The notes beneath the pieces are model-generated. The model did no database searches. It had not been told where the DNA came from and saw nothing but the letters and a program-made list of their open reading frames with translations. DNA of 64,000 nt from Algoriphagus halophilus (GTDB lineage Bacteria > Bacteroidota > Bacteroidia > Cytophagales > Cyclobacteriaceae): the NCBI RefSeq assembly GCF_900129785.1, contig NZ_FSRC01000001.1:1736001-1800000 (forward strand). Reading direction: 5' to 3'. The position numbers and the translations under genes are program-made. Each line of letters starts with the position of its first letter. The first letter of the stretch is position 1. Below are positions 27,379-36,153 of the stretch, piece after piece.

Positions 27379-28089
27379 CTAAGTATTCTGTTTTTTTAAT
27401 AAAATACAATATAGACTTTTGATTGATTTTGGATTTGAATTCAATAAAAAAAGTGTGAATGCAAGCAAATTTGCAAATTGAACTCTTAGCCACCCATTAT
27501 CCTCATATTTCCTCGCAGAAACGATTACTTCTTTTGGGATAATATGGAAACTGGAGATTTTTCTGATCCTCCTGATGAGCTCAAAATCCTCCATAATGGT
27601 ATATTTTTCATTGAATCCTTCCAATTTCTCAAAAAGACTGCGTGTAATATAAAGGGTTTGATCTCCACCTCCAGCAAAAATTCCATTAAAACGCGTAAAC
27701 CAAGCATTAATTTTTAGTAAAAATTGAGTCTTATCGAAACTATATCGGTAACAACCAGCAAGTTTACTGTTCAAAAAATTTTTATAAATATCCTGAGCAA
27801 ATCCTTTGATCGGTCGAGTGTCAGCATGTACAAAATAAAAAATAGAACCAATGGCATGTCTTGCTCCTAAATTCATCTGATAAGCCCTAGATCGTCTTTC
27901 TGAGTGAAAAAATTTTACACCAAAATTCTCAGCCACTTGTTTTGTCTGATCTGAACTCTGAGCATCTACTACAATAATTTCTAAAATCTTTGGATCCTTT
28001 TCGGCTTTGATTAATGGAATGAGTTCTTTTAAGTTACCTGACTCATTGTATGTTGGGATAATGACCGAAATGCTTTCTTCCTCAATCAT
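27379..28089 (-). CDS. Family-2 glycosyltransferase, TIGR04283-like
   Basis: Glycosyltransferase of 236 residues with the GT-A start SVIIPTYNESGNLKELIPLI, then IIVVDAQSSDQT and HADTRP supplying the DxD-like metal site. The C-terminus has one short hydrophobic stretch. Length and pattern resemble the TIGR04283 group, which in some bacteria co-occurs with TIGR04282 proteins in arsenosugar-related clusters; a TIGR04282-like gene is two genes away. No arsenic gene (arsM-like or arsS-like) is in the window, so the product is unknown. It overlaps the next gene by eight bases. Confidence 0.82.
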   Translation of the reverse strand: MIEEESISVIIPTYNESGNLKELIPLIKAEKDPKILEIIVVDAQSSDQTKQVAENFGVKFFHSERRSRAYQMNLGARHAIGSIFYFVHADTRPIKGFAQDIYKNFLNSKLAGCYRYSFDKTQFLLKINAWFTRFNGIFAGGGDQTLYITRSLFEKLEGFNEKYTIMEDFELIRRIRKISSFHIIPKEVIVSARKYEDNGWLRVQFANLLAFTLFLLNSNPKSIKSLYCILLKKQNT

Positions 28090-28717
28090 CAGATCTTCTG
28101 ATCACGTAATTTTTGATGGAGTTCTCCAATACCACTTTTTGTAGTATTCCGTCTTCATAGTAGAAGGTATTAGTATTCCCATTTACTTCTAGGGAATAGA
28201 CCCCTGGTTCATCCTCGACCACAGTAGTTATTAATCCAAAATTCTCTGACAGAAGAATATCACCATCATTAGGTTCCTCAAAATAAAGCCTTGCAGGACT
28301 GGAATAAATCGGCTGGTTGACCGGCTCTTTATTTTCATATTTATAGGTATTCGCATCTACCACATAATGGTCATTGTTCCAGCTAACGTTAGTTTGGAAA
28401 TTACCGCGATTCGAATTGGAGACGGTCGATGCGTTATGAAGCTGACCATCTATGTAATCTGCTTTTTGTAGAAAATCTACATGAACTCTTCCAAAAAACC
28501 AGAAATCTACCAGGCTGTTGATCTCAAATTTTGTCTCATTTGGACTTTCAATCTTTTGGGCTGTCATACCTCCAATTCGGAAACCTGCGACCACAATATC
28601 ATAGTTTTGACTGATAGTCGATTCCTGTCCCCATACGGAAGATGAAAGGAATAGGAATAATAGCAGTGATATATATGCTTTAGAAAATGTGAGATTGAAC
28701 GGCATTCTTAAGAACAA
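28082..28717 (-). CDS. Exported DUF6134-like protein
   Basis: Protein of 211 residues with a signal peptide (LLLFLFLSSSVWG, cut near residue 30). The mature part is beta-rich: YDIVVAGFRIGGMTAQKI near residue 39, then several repeated polar/aromatic strands and a C-terminal KNYVIRR. I associate this pattern with DUF6134, but from memory only. No catalytic motif is visible. It overlaps the glycosyltransferase gene by eight bases and is 14 bases from the TIGR04282-like gene, so the three probably form one operon. Confidence 0.65.
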   Translation of the reverse strand: MFLRMPFNLTFSKAYISLLLFLFLSSSVWGQESTISQNYDIVVAGFRIGGMTAQKIESPNETKFEINSLVDFWFFGRVHVDFLQKADYIDGQLHNASTVSNSNRGNFQTNVSWNNDHYVVDANTYKYENKEPVNQPIYSSPARLYFEEPNDGDILLSENFGLITTVVEDEPGVYSLEVNGNTNTFYYEDGILQKVVLENSIKNYVIRRSDD

Positions 28718-28731
28718 AAGGGTTTAACTGG

Positions 28732-29343
28732 TTATTTTGACTGAGGGTGCAAAAGTCTTTCTTTTACTTTCATCCAATCTTCTAAATAATCTACGTCAGA
28801 AAGCGTTGGCAATAAATCAAAAGAAATATGATGAGTAGTTAGATAGTCGGATGTTTGCTTGAAAACTTCTGGACTGCTCCAGGGAATATCGTAAAATAGT
28901 CCTGAAATAAAACGCTTCATACCTAAAAGATAATAGCCCCCATCTTTGGCAGGGCCAATCACTACGTCTGAATTTTCCAGCTTTTCAAAGGCCTTCTCAA
29001 TAATATCTTGGGTAATTTCAGCACAATCCGTTCCAATAATTAATAGACAATCAAAACCATTTTCAAATTGATCTTTGAAAGCATCCCCCATTTTTTGCCC
29101 TAAATCACCAGAAGACTGAATAAAAAGTTGGTAATCCTTACCAGTCTGGTGATTGTTCTCCTCATAATCTGAATAATACAACAACTTGTTGCATGCCAAA
29201 TGTTCTACTTGTTGGTGCGTATAATCCACCAATACCCGGTAAATTTCCAATGCTTCTTGGTCCCCAACCATTTCAGCGATACGGGACTTTACTTTACCAG
29301 CTATTAAATTCTTTTGAAATATTATTATTCCTTTTTCCATCAA
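28732..29343 (-). CDS. TIGR04282/DUF2064-like nucleotidyl/glycosyltransferase
   Basis: Soluble protein of 203 residues with GT-A/cofC-like fold. It has IIFQKNLIAGKVKSRIA at the start (the phosphate-contacting KxR pattern), LLIIGTDCAEIT near residue 100 and VIGPAKDGGYYLLG near residue 132, the pattern of the TIGR04282 family. With the TIGR04283-like gene two positions downstream it recalls arsenosugar-linked pairs, though neither family has a settled reaction. It is the first gene of the minus-strand group that also includes the DUF6134-like and VOC proteins. Confidence 0.8.
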   Translation of the reverse strand: MMEKGIIIFQKNLIAGKVKSRIAEMVGDQEALEIYRVLVDYTHQQVEHLACNKLLYYSDYEENNHQTGKDYQLFIQSSGDLGQKMGDAFKDQFENGFDCLLIIGTDCAEITQDIIEKAFEKLENSDVVIGPAKDGGYYLLGMKRFISGLFYDIPWSSPEVFKQTSDYLTTHHISFDLLPTLSDVDYLEDWMKVKERLLHPQSK

Positions 29344-29609
29344 ATCAAATTAAATCCTCCAGCCCATTCAAACTTATATACTAGATAACCAAGGACCCGA
29401 AAGATATGTTCTAATTATTAATTCTTAACAATTCCAAAGTTTTGGTTCCGGAATTGTTCTTATTCAACCCCCTTATTAACTACGTTTTGAATGGGGATAT
29501 CGGATGCATAGAACCTATTTTCAAATAAAAATTCAATTAGGTGAACGTAACTATTTTGTGAGACGTTTTAAGATTAAATCAATTTTCAATAGCTTAAATT
29601 ATTTTCAAA

Positions 29610-30245
29610 ATGGCATTACGACTAGGAGATGTTGCACCAAATTTTACCGCGGAAACATCTGAAGGAACAATCGATTTTTATGAGTATCTGGGAGATGGTT
29701 GGGGGATTTTATTTTCTCACCCAGCTGATTATACTCCAGTATGTACGACGGAATTAGGCACAGTAGCAAAGCTTAAAAATGAGTTTGAAAAGAGAAATAC
29801 TAAGGTGATGGCTTTAAGTGTCGATGGGTTAGAAAGCCATAAAGGATGGATCTCTGATATCAATGAGACGCAACATACGGAAGTCAATTTTCCGATCATC
29901 GCTGATGAAGACAAAAAGATTTCTACCCTTTACGATATGATTCATCCAAATTCCAATGAGAATTTCACGGTGAGATCTGTTTTTGTGATTGGGGACGATA
30001 AAAAAATCAAATTGATCATCACCTACCCCGCAAGTACTGGAAGGAATTTTGATGAACTCTTGCGCGTGATTGATTCCCTTCAATTAACGGCGAACTATTC
30101 CGTTGCCACACCAGCGAACTGGAAACAAGGAGAAGATGTAGTAATCGCACCGGCAATAAAAAATGAGGATATTCCAGCTAAATTTCCTAAAGGACACAAA
30201 GTGATTAAACCTTATTTGAGAACCACGCCTCAACCGGATTTATAA
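29610..30245 (+). CDS. 1-Cys peroxiredoxin (Prx6 group)
   Basis: Thiol peroxidase of 211 residues reducing peroxides. The peroxidatic cysteine is Cys45 in the P-V-C-T-T-E motif, preceded by SHPADYTP. It is the only cysteine in the protein, so no internal resolving cysteine exists and an external thiol partner is needed. The longer C-terminus (PANWKQGEDVVIAPAIKNED and KFPKG) is the Prx6 hallmark. A 266-base AT-rich gap lies upstream. The gene stands alone between divergent and convergent neighbours and ends in a strong terminator. Confidence 0.94.
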   Translation: MALRLGDVAPNFTAETSEGTIDFYEYLGDGWGILFSHPADYTPVCTTELGTVAKLKNEFEKRNTKVMALSVDGLESHKGWISDINETQHTEVNFPIIADEDKKISTLYDMIHPNSNENFTVRSVFVIGDDKKIKLIITYPASTGRNFDELLRVIDSLQLTANYSVATPANWKQGEDVVIAPAIKNEDIPAKFPKGHKVIKPYLRTTPQPDL

Positions 30246-30248
30246 GCA

Positions 30249-30280
30249 AAAAAGGGGGATGTTAAATCCCCCTTTTTTTA
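30249..30280. terminator. Strong bidirectional terminator
   Basis: AAAAAGGGGGAT (30249-30260) pairs with ATCCCCCTTTTT (30266-30277), loop GTTAA, A and T tails. It separates the peroxiredoxin gene from the convergent aldolase gene, whose stop lies at the edge. Confidence 0.9.
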
Positions 30281-30937
30281 TGATCTAATGGTATCAATTA
30301 ATCCTGTGGTAAACTGAATCATTTTTTTGATTTGATCAAAATCTCCTTTTTGAACCAAATCTTTTCTAAACAATTGAGACCCCATTCCTACACAGCAGAC
30401 CCCAGCATCAAACCAGGACTTTAAGCTTTCGGCAGTAGGTTCCACTCCCCCTGTAGGTATTAATTCAATTTTTGGCAACACTGCATGAACTGCCTTCACA
30501 AAATCGGTCCCGAGTATATTTGCGGGATATATTTTCACCAGCTCTGCTCCTAGCTCCTGCGCAAAATACACTTCGGAAACTGTGCCACATCCCGGAATCC
30601 ATGGGATATCCAAATTCTTACAAAACTCGCCCAGTTTAGGGTTCATTACCGGGGCGACAATAAATTCAGCTCCCATATCCAGAAATACTTCAGCTTGTTT
30701 TGGTTCGTAGATAGTTCCTACACCTAAACTTAGTCCAGGCATTTGATCAGCAGCTTTTCTAAGAGCAGGGAAAATTGATTTTGCCTCAGCTCCACGGTCC
30801 ACCATTTCAATTACTCTGATTCCACCTTCATAGGCTACTTCCAGCATCTGAAGGCATTTTGTTTCATCAGGTGTGAAAAATATCGGCATGACACCTGCAG
30901 CATACATTCTTTTAATAAAAGGACTCGGGTTTCTCAT
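30278..30937 (-). CDS. eda: 2-dehydro-3-deoxy-phosphogluconate (KDPG) aldolase
   Basis: Class-I aldolase splitting KDPG into pyruvate and glyceraldehyde-3-phosphate. The ATG at 30937 gives 219 residues and starts one base after the kinase stop; a longer frame from 30970 would overlap the kinase gene. The Schiff-base lysine is Lys135 in VKIYPAN, and Glu44 in GIRVIEMVDRG is the catalytic glutamate; GVGTIYEPKQAE and PTGGV are also family blocks. It works directly after KDG kinase, encoded upstream in the same minus-strand pair. Confidence 0.93.
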   Translation of the reverse strand: MRNPSPFIKRMYAAGVMPIFFTPDETKCLQMLEVAYEGGIRVIEMVDRGAEAKSIFPALRKAADQMPGLSLGVGTIYEPKQAEVFLDMGAEFIVAPVMNPKLGEFCKNLDIPWIPGCGTVSEVYFAQELGAELVKIYPANILGTDFVKAVHAVLPKIELIPTGGVEPTAESLKSWFDAGVCCVGMGSQLFRKDLVQKGDFDQIKKMIQFTTGLIDTIRS

Positions 30938-30938
30938 A

Positions 30939-31931
30939 TTATCGTTTAATTTTTCCAATGGACTCTCCAACTACTAATTCCTGAATTTCGGCTTCTGAAC
31001 ATAAAAGCACATCACCTGGCACACTGTGTTTCAATGCACCTGCAGCCATTCCAAATTCTATGGCTTGCATTGGATCATGGGTTAATAATCCATGGATTAA
31101 CCCTCCTGCAAATGCATCACCAGTACCTACTCTGTCCACGATCTGAGGTAAATCATATTCCTTAGAAGAAAAGGTTTGATCATGCGAATAGATTTTAGCT
31201 GAAATTCTATTGTGTGAAGAACTCAAAGACTCTCTTTTGGTATTCGCAATATATTTCAGGTTTTTAAATTTTTTGAATAGATCAGATTTTGCTGCCTCAA
31301 ATCCTCCATAATTTTCATCAAGACAATTATTGAAGTCACGGGTTCCTGCAATCATCACATTGGTAAACGCCATCAATTCCGGCATCATTTCATGAGGCTT
31401 TTTTCCATAATTCCAGAGATTGCTTCTATAGTTCAAATCTCCAAATACCGTGATGTTTCGCTTATTTGCCTCTTCTAAAGCTCGTAAAGTAAAATCCGCA
31501 CATTCTTGAGACAAGGCTGGAGTAATTCCCGACCAATGCAACGCATCCGCATCTTTCAGGATACTATCCCAATTAAATTTGCTTGAATCGACTTTAGTAA
31601 AGACAGAGTCTGCTCGATCATAGATTATTTTAGAGCTTCGCTGCATGGCTCCCTGTTCTAAAAAGTAAACGCCTATCCTTCCTTCGGTAAATTGGATAAA
31701 TGAAGTATCAATCCCACAACGTCTTAGATTAGCAGCTGCAGCTAAACCTATTTCATGATCTGGAAATGCAGTAAGATGAATGACGTGATGTCCCCAGAAT
31801 GCTAAAGCAGCTCCAACATTTGCCTCTGAACCTCCAAATTCCAGGTCTAACTGGTGTGCCTGAAAAAACCGCTGACTAGAGGGCGGTGAAAGACGAAGCA
31901 TTACCTCGCCTAGAGAAACAATTTTTTTCAT
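30939..31931 (-). CDS. kdgK: 2-dehydro-3-deoxygluconate kinase (PfkB family)
   Basis: Sugar kinase of 330 residues phosphorylating 2-keto-3-deoxygluconate to KDPG. It shows the PfkB-type N-terminus (SLGEVMLRLSPP), the GGSEANVGAALA substrate segment and the C-terminal anion hole and catalytic base in DRVGTGDAFAGGLIHG. Sugar specificity is inferred from the tight pairing with eda and the divergent altronate dehydratase. Its start lies 57 bases from that of uxaA, so both units probably share a compact divergent promoter region. Confidence 0.9.
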   Translation of the reverse strand: MKKIVSLGEVMLRLSPPSSQRFFQAHQLDLEFGGSEANVGAALAFWGHHVIHLTAFPDHEIGLAAAANLRRCGIDTSFIQFTEGRIGVYFLEQGAMQRSSKIIYDRADSVFTKVDSSKFNWDSILKDADALHWSGITPALSQECADFTLRALEEANKRNITVFGDLNYRSNLWNYGKKPHEMMPELMAFTNVMIAGTRDFNNCLDENYGGFEAAKSDLFKKFKNLKYIANTKRESLSSSHNRISAKIYSHDQTFSSKEYDLPQIVDRVGTGDAFAGGLIHGLLTHDPMQAIEFGMAAGALKHSVPGDVLLCSEAEIQELVVGESIGKIKR

Positions 31932-31988
31932 TGAAGAATTAATTTTCTATAATTTCATTGTTGGAAACTAAGTTAATGAAATAAAAAT

Positions 31989-33623
31989 ATGATAAACAAA
32001 GCACTTTGTTTAGACCCTACGGATAATGTTGGAGTGGCATTAACCGACTTGAAAATAGGTGACACATTTGATCTAAACGGGTATAAGGGAAACATTATCA
32101 GCGAAGTAGCTGCAAAACATAAATTTGCTTTAAAGGAATTTGATTCGGGGGAAGAGGTATTCATGTATGGAACCATTGTGGGGGAAACAACAAAGCCCAT
32201 ACAAGTAGGAGAAGCGATTACCTTGGATAATATTAAACATAAAATTCGTGAATTCCAGGATGAAGGAGCCACTTATAATTGGAATAAGCCAAACATAGAA
32301 AATATTAAAGGGAAGACGTTTTTAGGGTATCAAAGATCTGATGGTCAAGTAGGTACAGCTAATTATTGGCTTGTTCTACCGATGGTGTTTTGTGAAAATA
32401 CCAATGTGAAATTACTGCAGGATGCCTTTGAAAAAGCCTTGGGTTTTGCCGTGATCAACCCCTATGAAAACCAAGTAAGAAACCTGGTTGCAGCTTATCA
32501 AAATGAAAAATTTACGGAATCGCTTGCGGAACCAAAAATTGATACCAATTCTAAGGTTTTTGAAAACATCGATGGCATCCGCTTTTTAACTCATGACGGG
32601 GGCTGTGGTGGAACCAGAGGAGATTCTGACACACTTTGTGCCTTGCTGGCTGGATATCTCAACCACCCAAATGTAGCGGGTGCTACAATTTTGAGTTTAG
32701 GGTGCCAACATGCCCAAGTAGCTATCCTTCAGGATCGATTGAACAACATTCAAAAGGGGGCTCAGAAACCATTGGTGATTTGCGAGCAACAGACCGAAGG
32801 AACTACAGATCAATTGCTTCAGAAAGCAGTCAATGAAACATTTAAAGGCTTGATCGAAGCCAACAAAATCGAGAGAACTCCTGCCCCTATTTCAAAATTG
32901 GTCATTGGATTAGAATGTGGCGGTTCAGATGGCTTTTCTGGAATATCTGCCAACCCTACCTTAGGACGTGTTTCAGATTTGGTGGTGGCTTCAGGAGGTT
33001 CGGCAATTTTATCAGAATTTCCGGAGTTATGTGGGGCTGAACAACCTATCATCGATCGATGTGTAAATCCTACTGTTGCAGAAAAATTCATCAGGTTAAT
33101 GGATGAGTATGCCAATGCTGCCGAACGCGTCGGTAGCGGATTTGATATGAATCCAAGTCCAGGAAACATCAAAGATGGTTTGCTGACTGATGCCATCAAA
33201 TCTTGTGGAGCCGCTAAAAAAGGTGGAACAGCACCAGTTTCTGATGTATTGGATTATACAGAATATGTCAAAGTTCCTGGTTTGAATCTATTATGTACAC
33301 CAGGCAATGATGTTGAAAGTACTACTGGCTTGGCTGGAAGTGGAGCCAACATTATCCTATTCTCAACGGGTTTGGGAACCCCAACAGGAAATCCAGTTTG
33401 TCCAGTAATCAAAGTGGCCACCAATGATAAACTGACCGCTAGAATGCCGGATATCATTGATTTTAATACTGGTGGAATAATTTCTGGAGCGGAATCCATT
33501 GAAAGCTGTGGGGAGAAGCTGTTGGATTTGATTATTGAAGTAGCTTCAGGTAGGATCAAAACCAAAGCAGAACAAAAGAAAAACTACGATTTTATCCCCT
33601 GGAAAAGAGGGGTTTCTTTATAA
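31989..33623 (+). CDS. uxaA: Altronate dehydratase
   Basis: Converts altronate to KDG, the substrate of KdgK, during galacturonate breakdown; 544 residues. An N-terminal SAF-like domain (about 1-85: ALCLDPTDNVGVALTDLKIGD) precedes the large UxaA domain with GYQRSDGQVGTANYWL, DGGCGGTRGDSDTL, LECGGSDGFSGISANP and SILSEFPELxG-like segments; conserved cysteines fit an iron-dependent active site. Galactarate dehydratase is a related alternative, but the KDG kinase and aldolase next to it support altronate. uxaB and uxaC are not in the window. Confidence 0.9.
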   Translation: MINKALCLDPTDNVGVALTDLKIGDTFDLNGYKGNIISEVAAKHKFALKEFDSGEEVFMYGTIVGETTKPIQVGEAITLDNIKHKIREFQDEGATYNWNKPNIENIKGKTFLGYQRSDGQVGTANYWLVLPMVFCENTNVKLLQDAFEKALGFAVINPYENQVRNLVAAYQNEKFTESLAEPKIDTNSKVFENIDGIRFLTHDGGCGGTRGDSDTLCALLAGYLNHPNVAGATILSLGCQHAQVAILQDRLNNIQKGAQKPLVICEQQTEGTTDQLLQKAVNETFKGLIEANKIERTPAPISKLVIGLECGGSDGFSGISANPTLGRVSDLVVASGGSAILSEFPELCGAEQPIIDRCVNPTVAEKFIRLMDEYANAAERVGSGFDMNPSPGNIKDGLLTDAIKSCGAAKKGGTAPVSDVLDYTEYVKVPGLNLLCTPGNDVESTTGLAGSGANIILFSTGLGTPTGNPVCPVIKVATNDKLTARMPDIIDFNTGGIISGAESIESCGEKLLDLIIEVASGRIKTKAEQKKNYDFIPWKRGVSL

Positions 33624-33626
33624 ACA

Positions 33627-33654
33627 AAAAGGGCGGCCATGTGGCCGCCCTTTT
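33627..33654. terminator. Bidirectional terminator after uxaA
   Basis: AAAAGGGCGGCC (33627-33638) pairs with GGCCGCCCTTTT (33643-33654), loop ATGT. A perfect twelve-base stem, between uxaA and the convergent lipoprotein gene. Confidence 0.9.
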
Positions 33655-33671
33655 AAACAAACTAAGGGTGA

Positions 33672-34319
33672 TTAATATGCTATTCTACCTTGAATGGTAC
33701 TTGAACCTGCACCAGTATTAGGGTTGAAATTTCCTACTACAGTACCTTCTCCAGTAGCACCTTCGAATTTACCTGTACCGCCAATAATCTCTACTTCAGC
33801 TATAAATTCACTTCTTTCTCCACTAATTGGAGTTACCACATTATTGATGTTTTTAAACCATACGGAGTTTCCTTTTCCATCAGTAGTGATGGAGCTCACT
33901 TCGTCATTGTCCACAAAAATCCCCATTGCTTCCAATTGTTCAGCATAAAACTGAGTAACTGGAGCTCCTACTGTTTGCAAACCAGCTGCACCAAAAGAGG
34001 CATATTGATTTAAAAACGTGTAGGCCTTACCCATATGGCTGGAGTTACCTACCCCAGTTCCTGGAAAATAGGCGGGAATAGCGGAAGTGAAATCTCCATT
34101 TTCATCTACAGAGATAAGTTGGTTAGTAAACCTTTCAAAGTAATTTCTTTCTGCTGTTTTTCTAGCATTTCCATCCGTTAGGGTTTCTTGGGATGTCAAC
34201 ACTTCCGTTTGGGAAGCTGGTTGAACTAAAGCTGGCTCATCTATAGAAGTACAAGCACTTACGAACATGGAGCCTGCAAGGCTCATTAGGCCTAATCTAG
34301 ACCACATTGATTTTTTCAT
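33672..34319 (-). CDS. Lipoprotein with allene-oxide-cyclase-like barrel repeat
   Basis: Exported protein of 215 residues. The signal ends with S-M-F-V-S-A-C, a lipobox with Cys23. The middle part is polar with a long N-terminal linker; the last sixty residues contain IIGGTGKFEGATGEGTVVG, a repeat pattern seen in allene-oxide-cyclase-type barrels. Cyclase activity is not implied. The enclosing region is non-coding on either side, so it is a single gene. Function unknown; anchoring to the outer membrane or periplasmic face is likely. Confidence 0.7.
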   Translation of the reverse strand: MKKSMWSRLGLMSLAGSMFVSACTSIDEPALVQPASQTEVLTSQETLTDGNARKTAERNYFERFTNQLISVDENGDFTSAIPAYFPGTGVGNSSHMGKAYTFLNQYASFGAAGLQTVGAPVTQFYAEQLEAMGIFVDNDEVSSITTDGKGNSVWFKNINNVVTPISGERSEFIAEVEIIGGTGKFEGATGEGTVVGNFNPNTGAGSSTIQGRIAY

Positions 34320-34452
34320 ATTTTTAAGAATTGGTAGTGGGTAATAACATATTTAAGTATCAAAATTTATTAGCTAAAATTTGGGTGAAAATTGTATAAA
34401 TTTTAGATAATGAATAATAATATGTATTTCACACCAATAAAAATGCCAAACA

Positions 34453-34737
34453 TTACGTTTCTACAATAAAAAAGTTTGCTGAAGCAGCATTTTCTCTAAT
34501 TTTTCTGGCTTTAGTGTACTTCTCAGAATAGTACCATTTTTCTGCAGTTTCCTTGTCTTTAAACTCCAACATCACAAAACGGTCATGGTTCCACTTACCT
34601 TCTAATACATGAATTGGATTACCTCTTATCACGAATTTCCCTCCAAACTCTTTGACTGATTCCGGGGTCAATTTTTTATACTCTTCATATTTTTCAGGAT
34701 CGTGTATATCTACTTCCACTAAAACAAAAGCCGCCAT
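34453..34737 (-). CDS. DUF1330 family protein
   Basis: Small soluble protein of 94 residues with ferredoxin-like dimeric alpha-beta barrel pattern: FVLVEVDIHDPEKYEEYKKL at the start, then GGKFVIRGNPIHVLEG, and the late block FVMLEFKDKETAEKWYYSEKY that marks DUF1330. No catalytic residues established for the family. It lies 21 bases downstream of the tolC-like gene on the same strand and may be cotranscribed with the efflux operon. Confidence 0.85.
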   Translation of the reverse strand: MAAFVLVEVDIHDPEKYEEYKKLTPESVKEFGGKFVIRGNPIHVLEGKWNHDRFVMLEFKDKETAEKWYYSEKYTKARKIRENAASANFFIVET

Positions 34738-34758
34738 ATCATTTTAATTATCAACTAG

Positions 34759-36153
34759 TTATAATTCAAATCCCAAGCCAGCTGCGTATCTTGTTTTCGC
34801 ATAGGCTATTTTTCTTTTACTGATCAATTCATTTAAGGTCAAAATAGAATTAAACACAGATACTTCTCTGGCATTCACTAAAAATAAACTACTCTCCCCT
34901 ATTTCAAAACGTCTCATTTCTCCTTGAAGTAAGGTTTCCAAATTGATTACATTTTGCTGATAAGTCGCGATTTGCCGGTTCAAATTAGAAAAATTATTTA
35001 TTTCACTTTCTAGTTTGGTTCTCAGCTGGATTTCTTTTAAATCCCTAGAGTTTTCCTTTGAATAAATCTTTGCCTTTGCCAAACCCACCGCTCCTCTAGA
35101 CTTTCTCCAAAGTAAAGGCGTATAAACGGAAAGTCCCCATTTATAATTATTTTCAAAAAAGCCCGCTCCTTCAAAATCATTTAGATTTTCGGTAAGAAAA
35201 TTATATTTCAATTTGACCACAGGAATAATCTGTTGAGCTTTTAACCTTTTTTCTACATCCAAACTGGCTAGTTCAAAGTCTACTAATTGCAGTTCAGGGT
35301 GATTGGCTACAAAGGTCCTGAGCTCTTCTACATTCAACACTCCTAGATTAGTTGTTTCCAAAGGTTCAGGTACAATCCCTTCATTTAAATTGATAGGATT
35401 GCCTTCCTCATCCCATAAATAGGTGTTTAACTCTTGGGTAACAGAAAACAACGTGTTTTCTGCTTCCTGCAATTTATATTGCCTATTCAGAACTTGAGAA
35501 AATGCTTCTACGGTATCAATTGCTGGCAGGTCACCATATTTAAAACTTGATTTTACTGCTTCATATCGAACTTCAGCAAGTTCGACGCCTTCCTTTAAAA
35601 CTTCTAGGTTAGTTTGAGCCAAAGACCACCTCCAATACATGTCAGTCGCTTGAAGGTAAAGGTTATTGAGTAATTTTTGCTTTTGGGACTCTGTGGATTC
35701 CTGGTAAATCTGAGCTTGTCTTAACGTAGCCCTTCTTTGATCCAAAATTAAACCCTGACCCAGATTTATGGAAGCCCCTGCCGCAAATAACCCATCAGAA
35801 GGCACAGTATACTCAGGGTTTAAATATTTCCCATTGTTCCTTTCAAAAGAACCATTTAATTCAATTCCAGCCCAAGTGGGAATACTGATTCCAGCTTCTT
35901 GCTTATTGTAGTATAAAGTTTCACTGTATGACTTCTTATCTAAATTTCCATATACCAATGGATCAAATCCTCCTCTAGCTGACCTGACCTCCATATCACC
36001 CATGAGTAATTGAAGTTCAGCCTGAGTAGCTATTGGATGGTATTCAATTACCCAGGCTAAAAAGGACTCATAGTTTAAAGTATCCGTGGCTTGCGAATAA
36101 GCACGGAAAAAACAACTACTGAAAAGGAAGGTGAAAAGTATAACTCTCATCAT
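34759..36153 (-). CDS. TolC-family outer-membrane channel protein
   Basis: Outer-membrane efflux/secretion channel subunit, 464 residues. A signal peptide is seen (MMRVILFTFLFSSCFFRAYS). Long heptad-like helices with two TolC-type repeats are visible, for example LNNLYLQATDMYWRWSLAQTNLEVLKEGVELAE in pieces and the C-terminal RFEIGESSLFLVNAREV block, the usual TolC C-terminal motif. It overlaps the HlyD-like gene by four bases, completing a three-part envelope-spanning system with the ABC protein. Confidence 0.88.
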   Translation of the reverse strand: MMRVILFTFLFSSCFFRAYSQATDTLNYESFLAWVIEYHPIATQAELQLLMGDMEVRSARGGFDPLVYGNLDKKSYSETLYYNKQEAGISIPTWAGIELNGSFERNNGKYLNPEYTVPSDGLFAAGASINLGQGLILDQRRATLRQAQIYQESTESQKQKLLNNLYLQATDMYWRWSLAQTNLEVLKEGVELAEVRYEAVKSSFKYGDLPAIDTVEAFSQVLNRQYKLQEAENTLFSVTQELNTYLWDEEGNPINLNEGIVPEPLETTNLGVLNVEELRTFVANHPELQLVDFELASLDVEKRLKAQQIIPVVKLKYNFLTENLNDFEGAGFFENNYKWGLSVYTPLLWRKSRGAVGLAKAKIYSKENSRDLKEIQLRTKLESEINNFSNLNRQIATYQQNVINLETLLQGEMRRFEIGESSLFLVNAREVSVFNSILTLNELISKRKIAYAKTRYAAGLGFEL

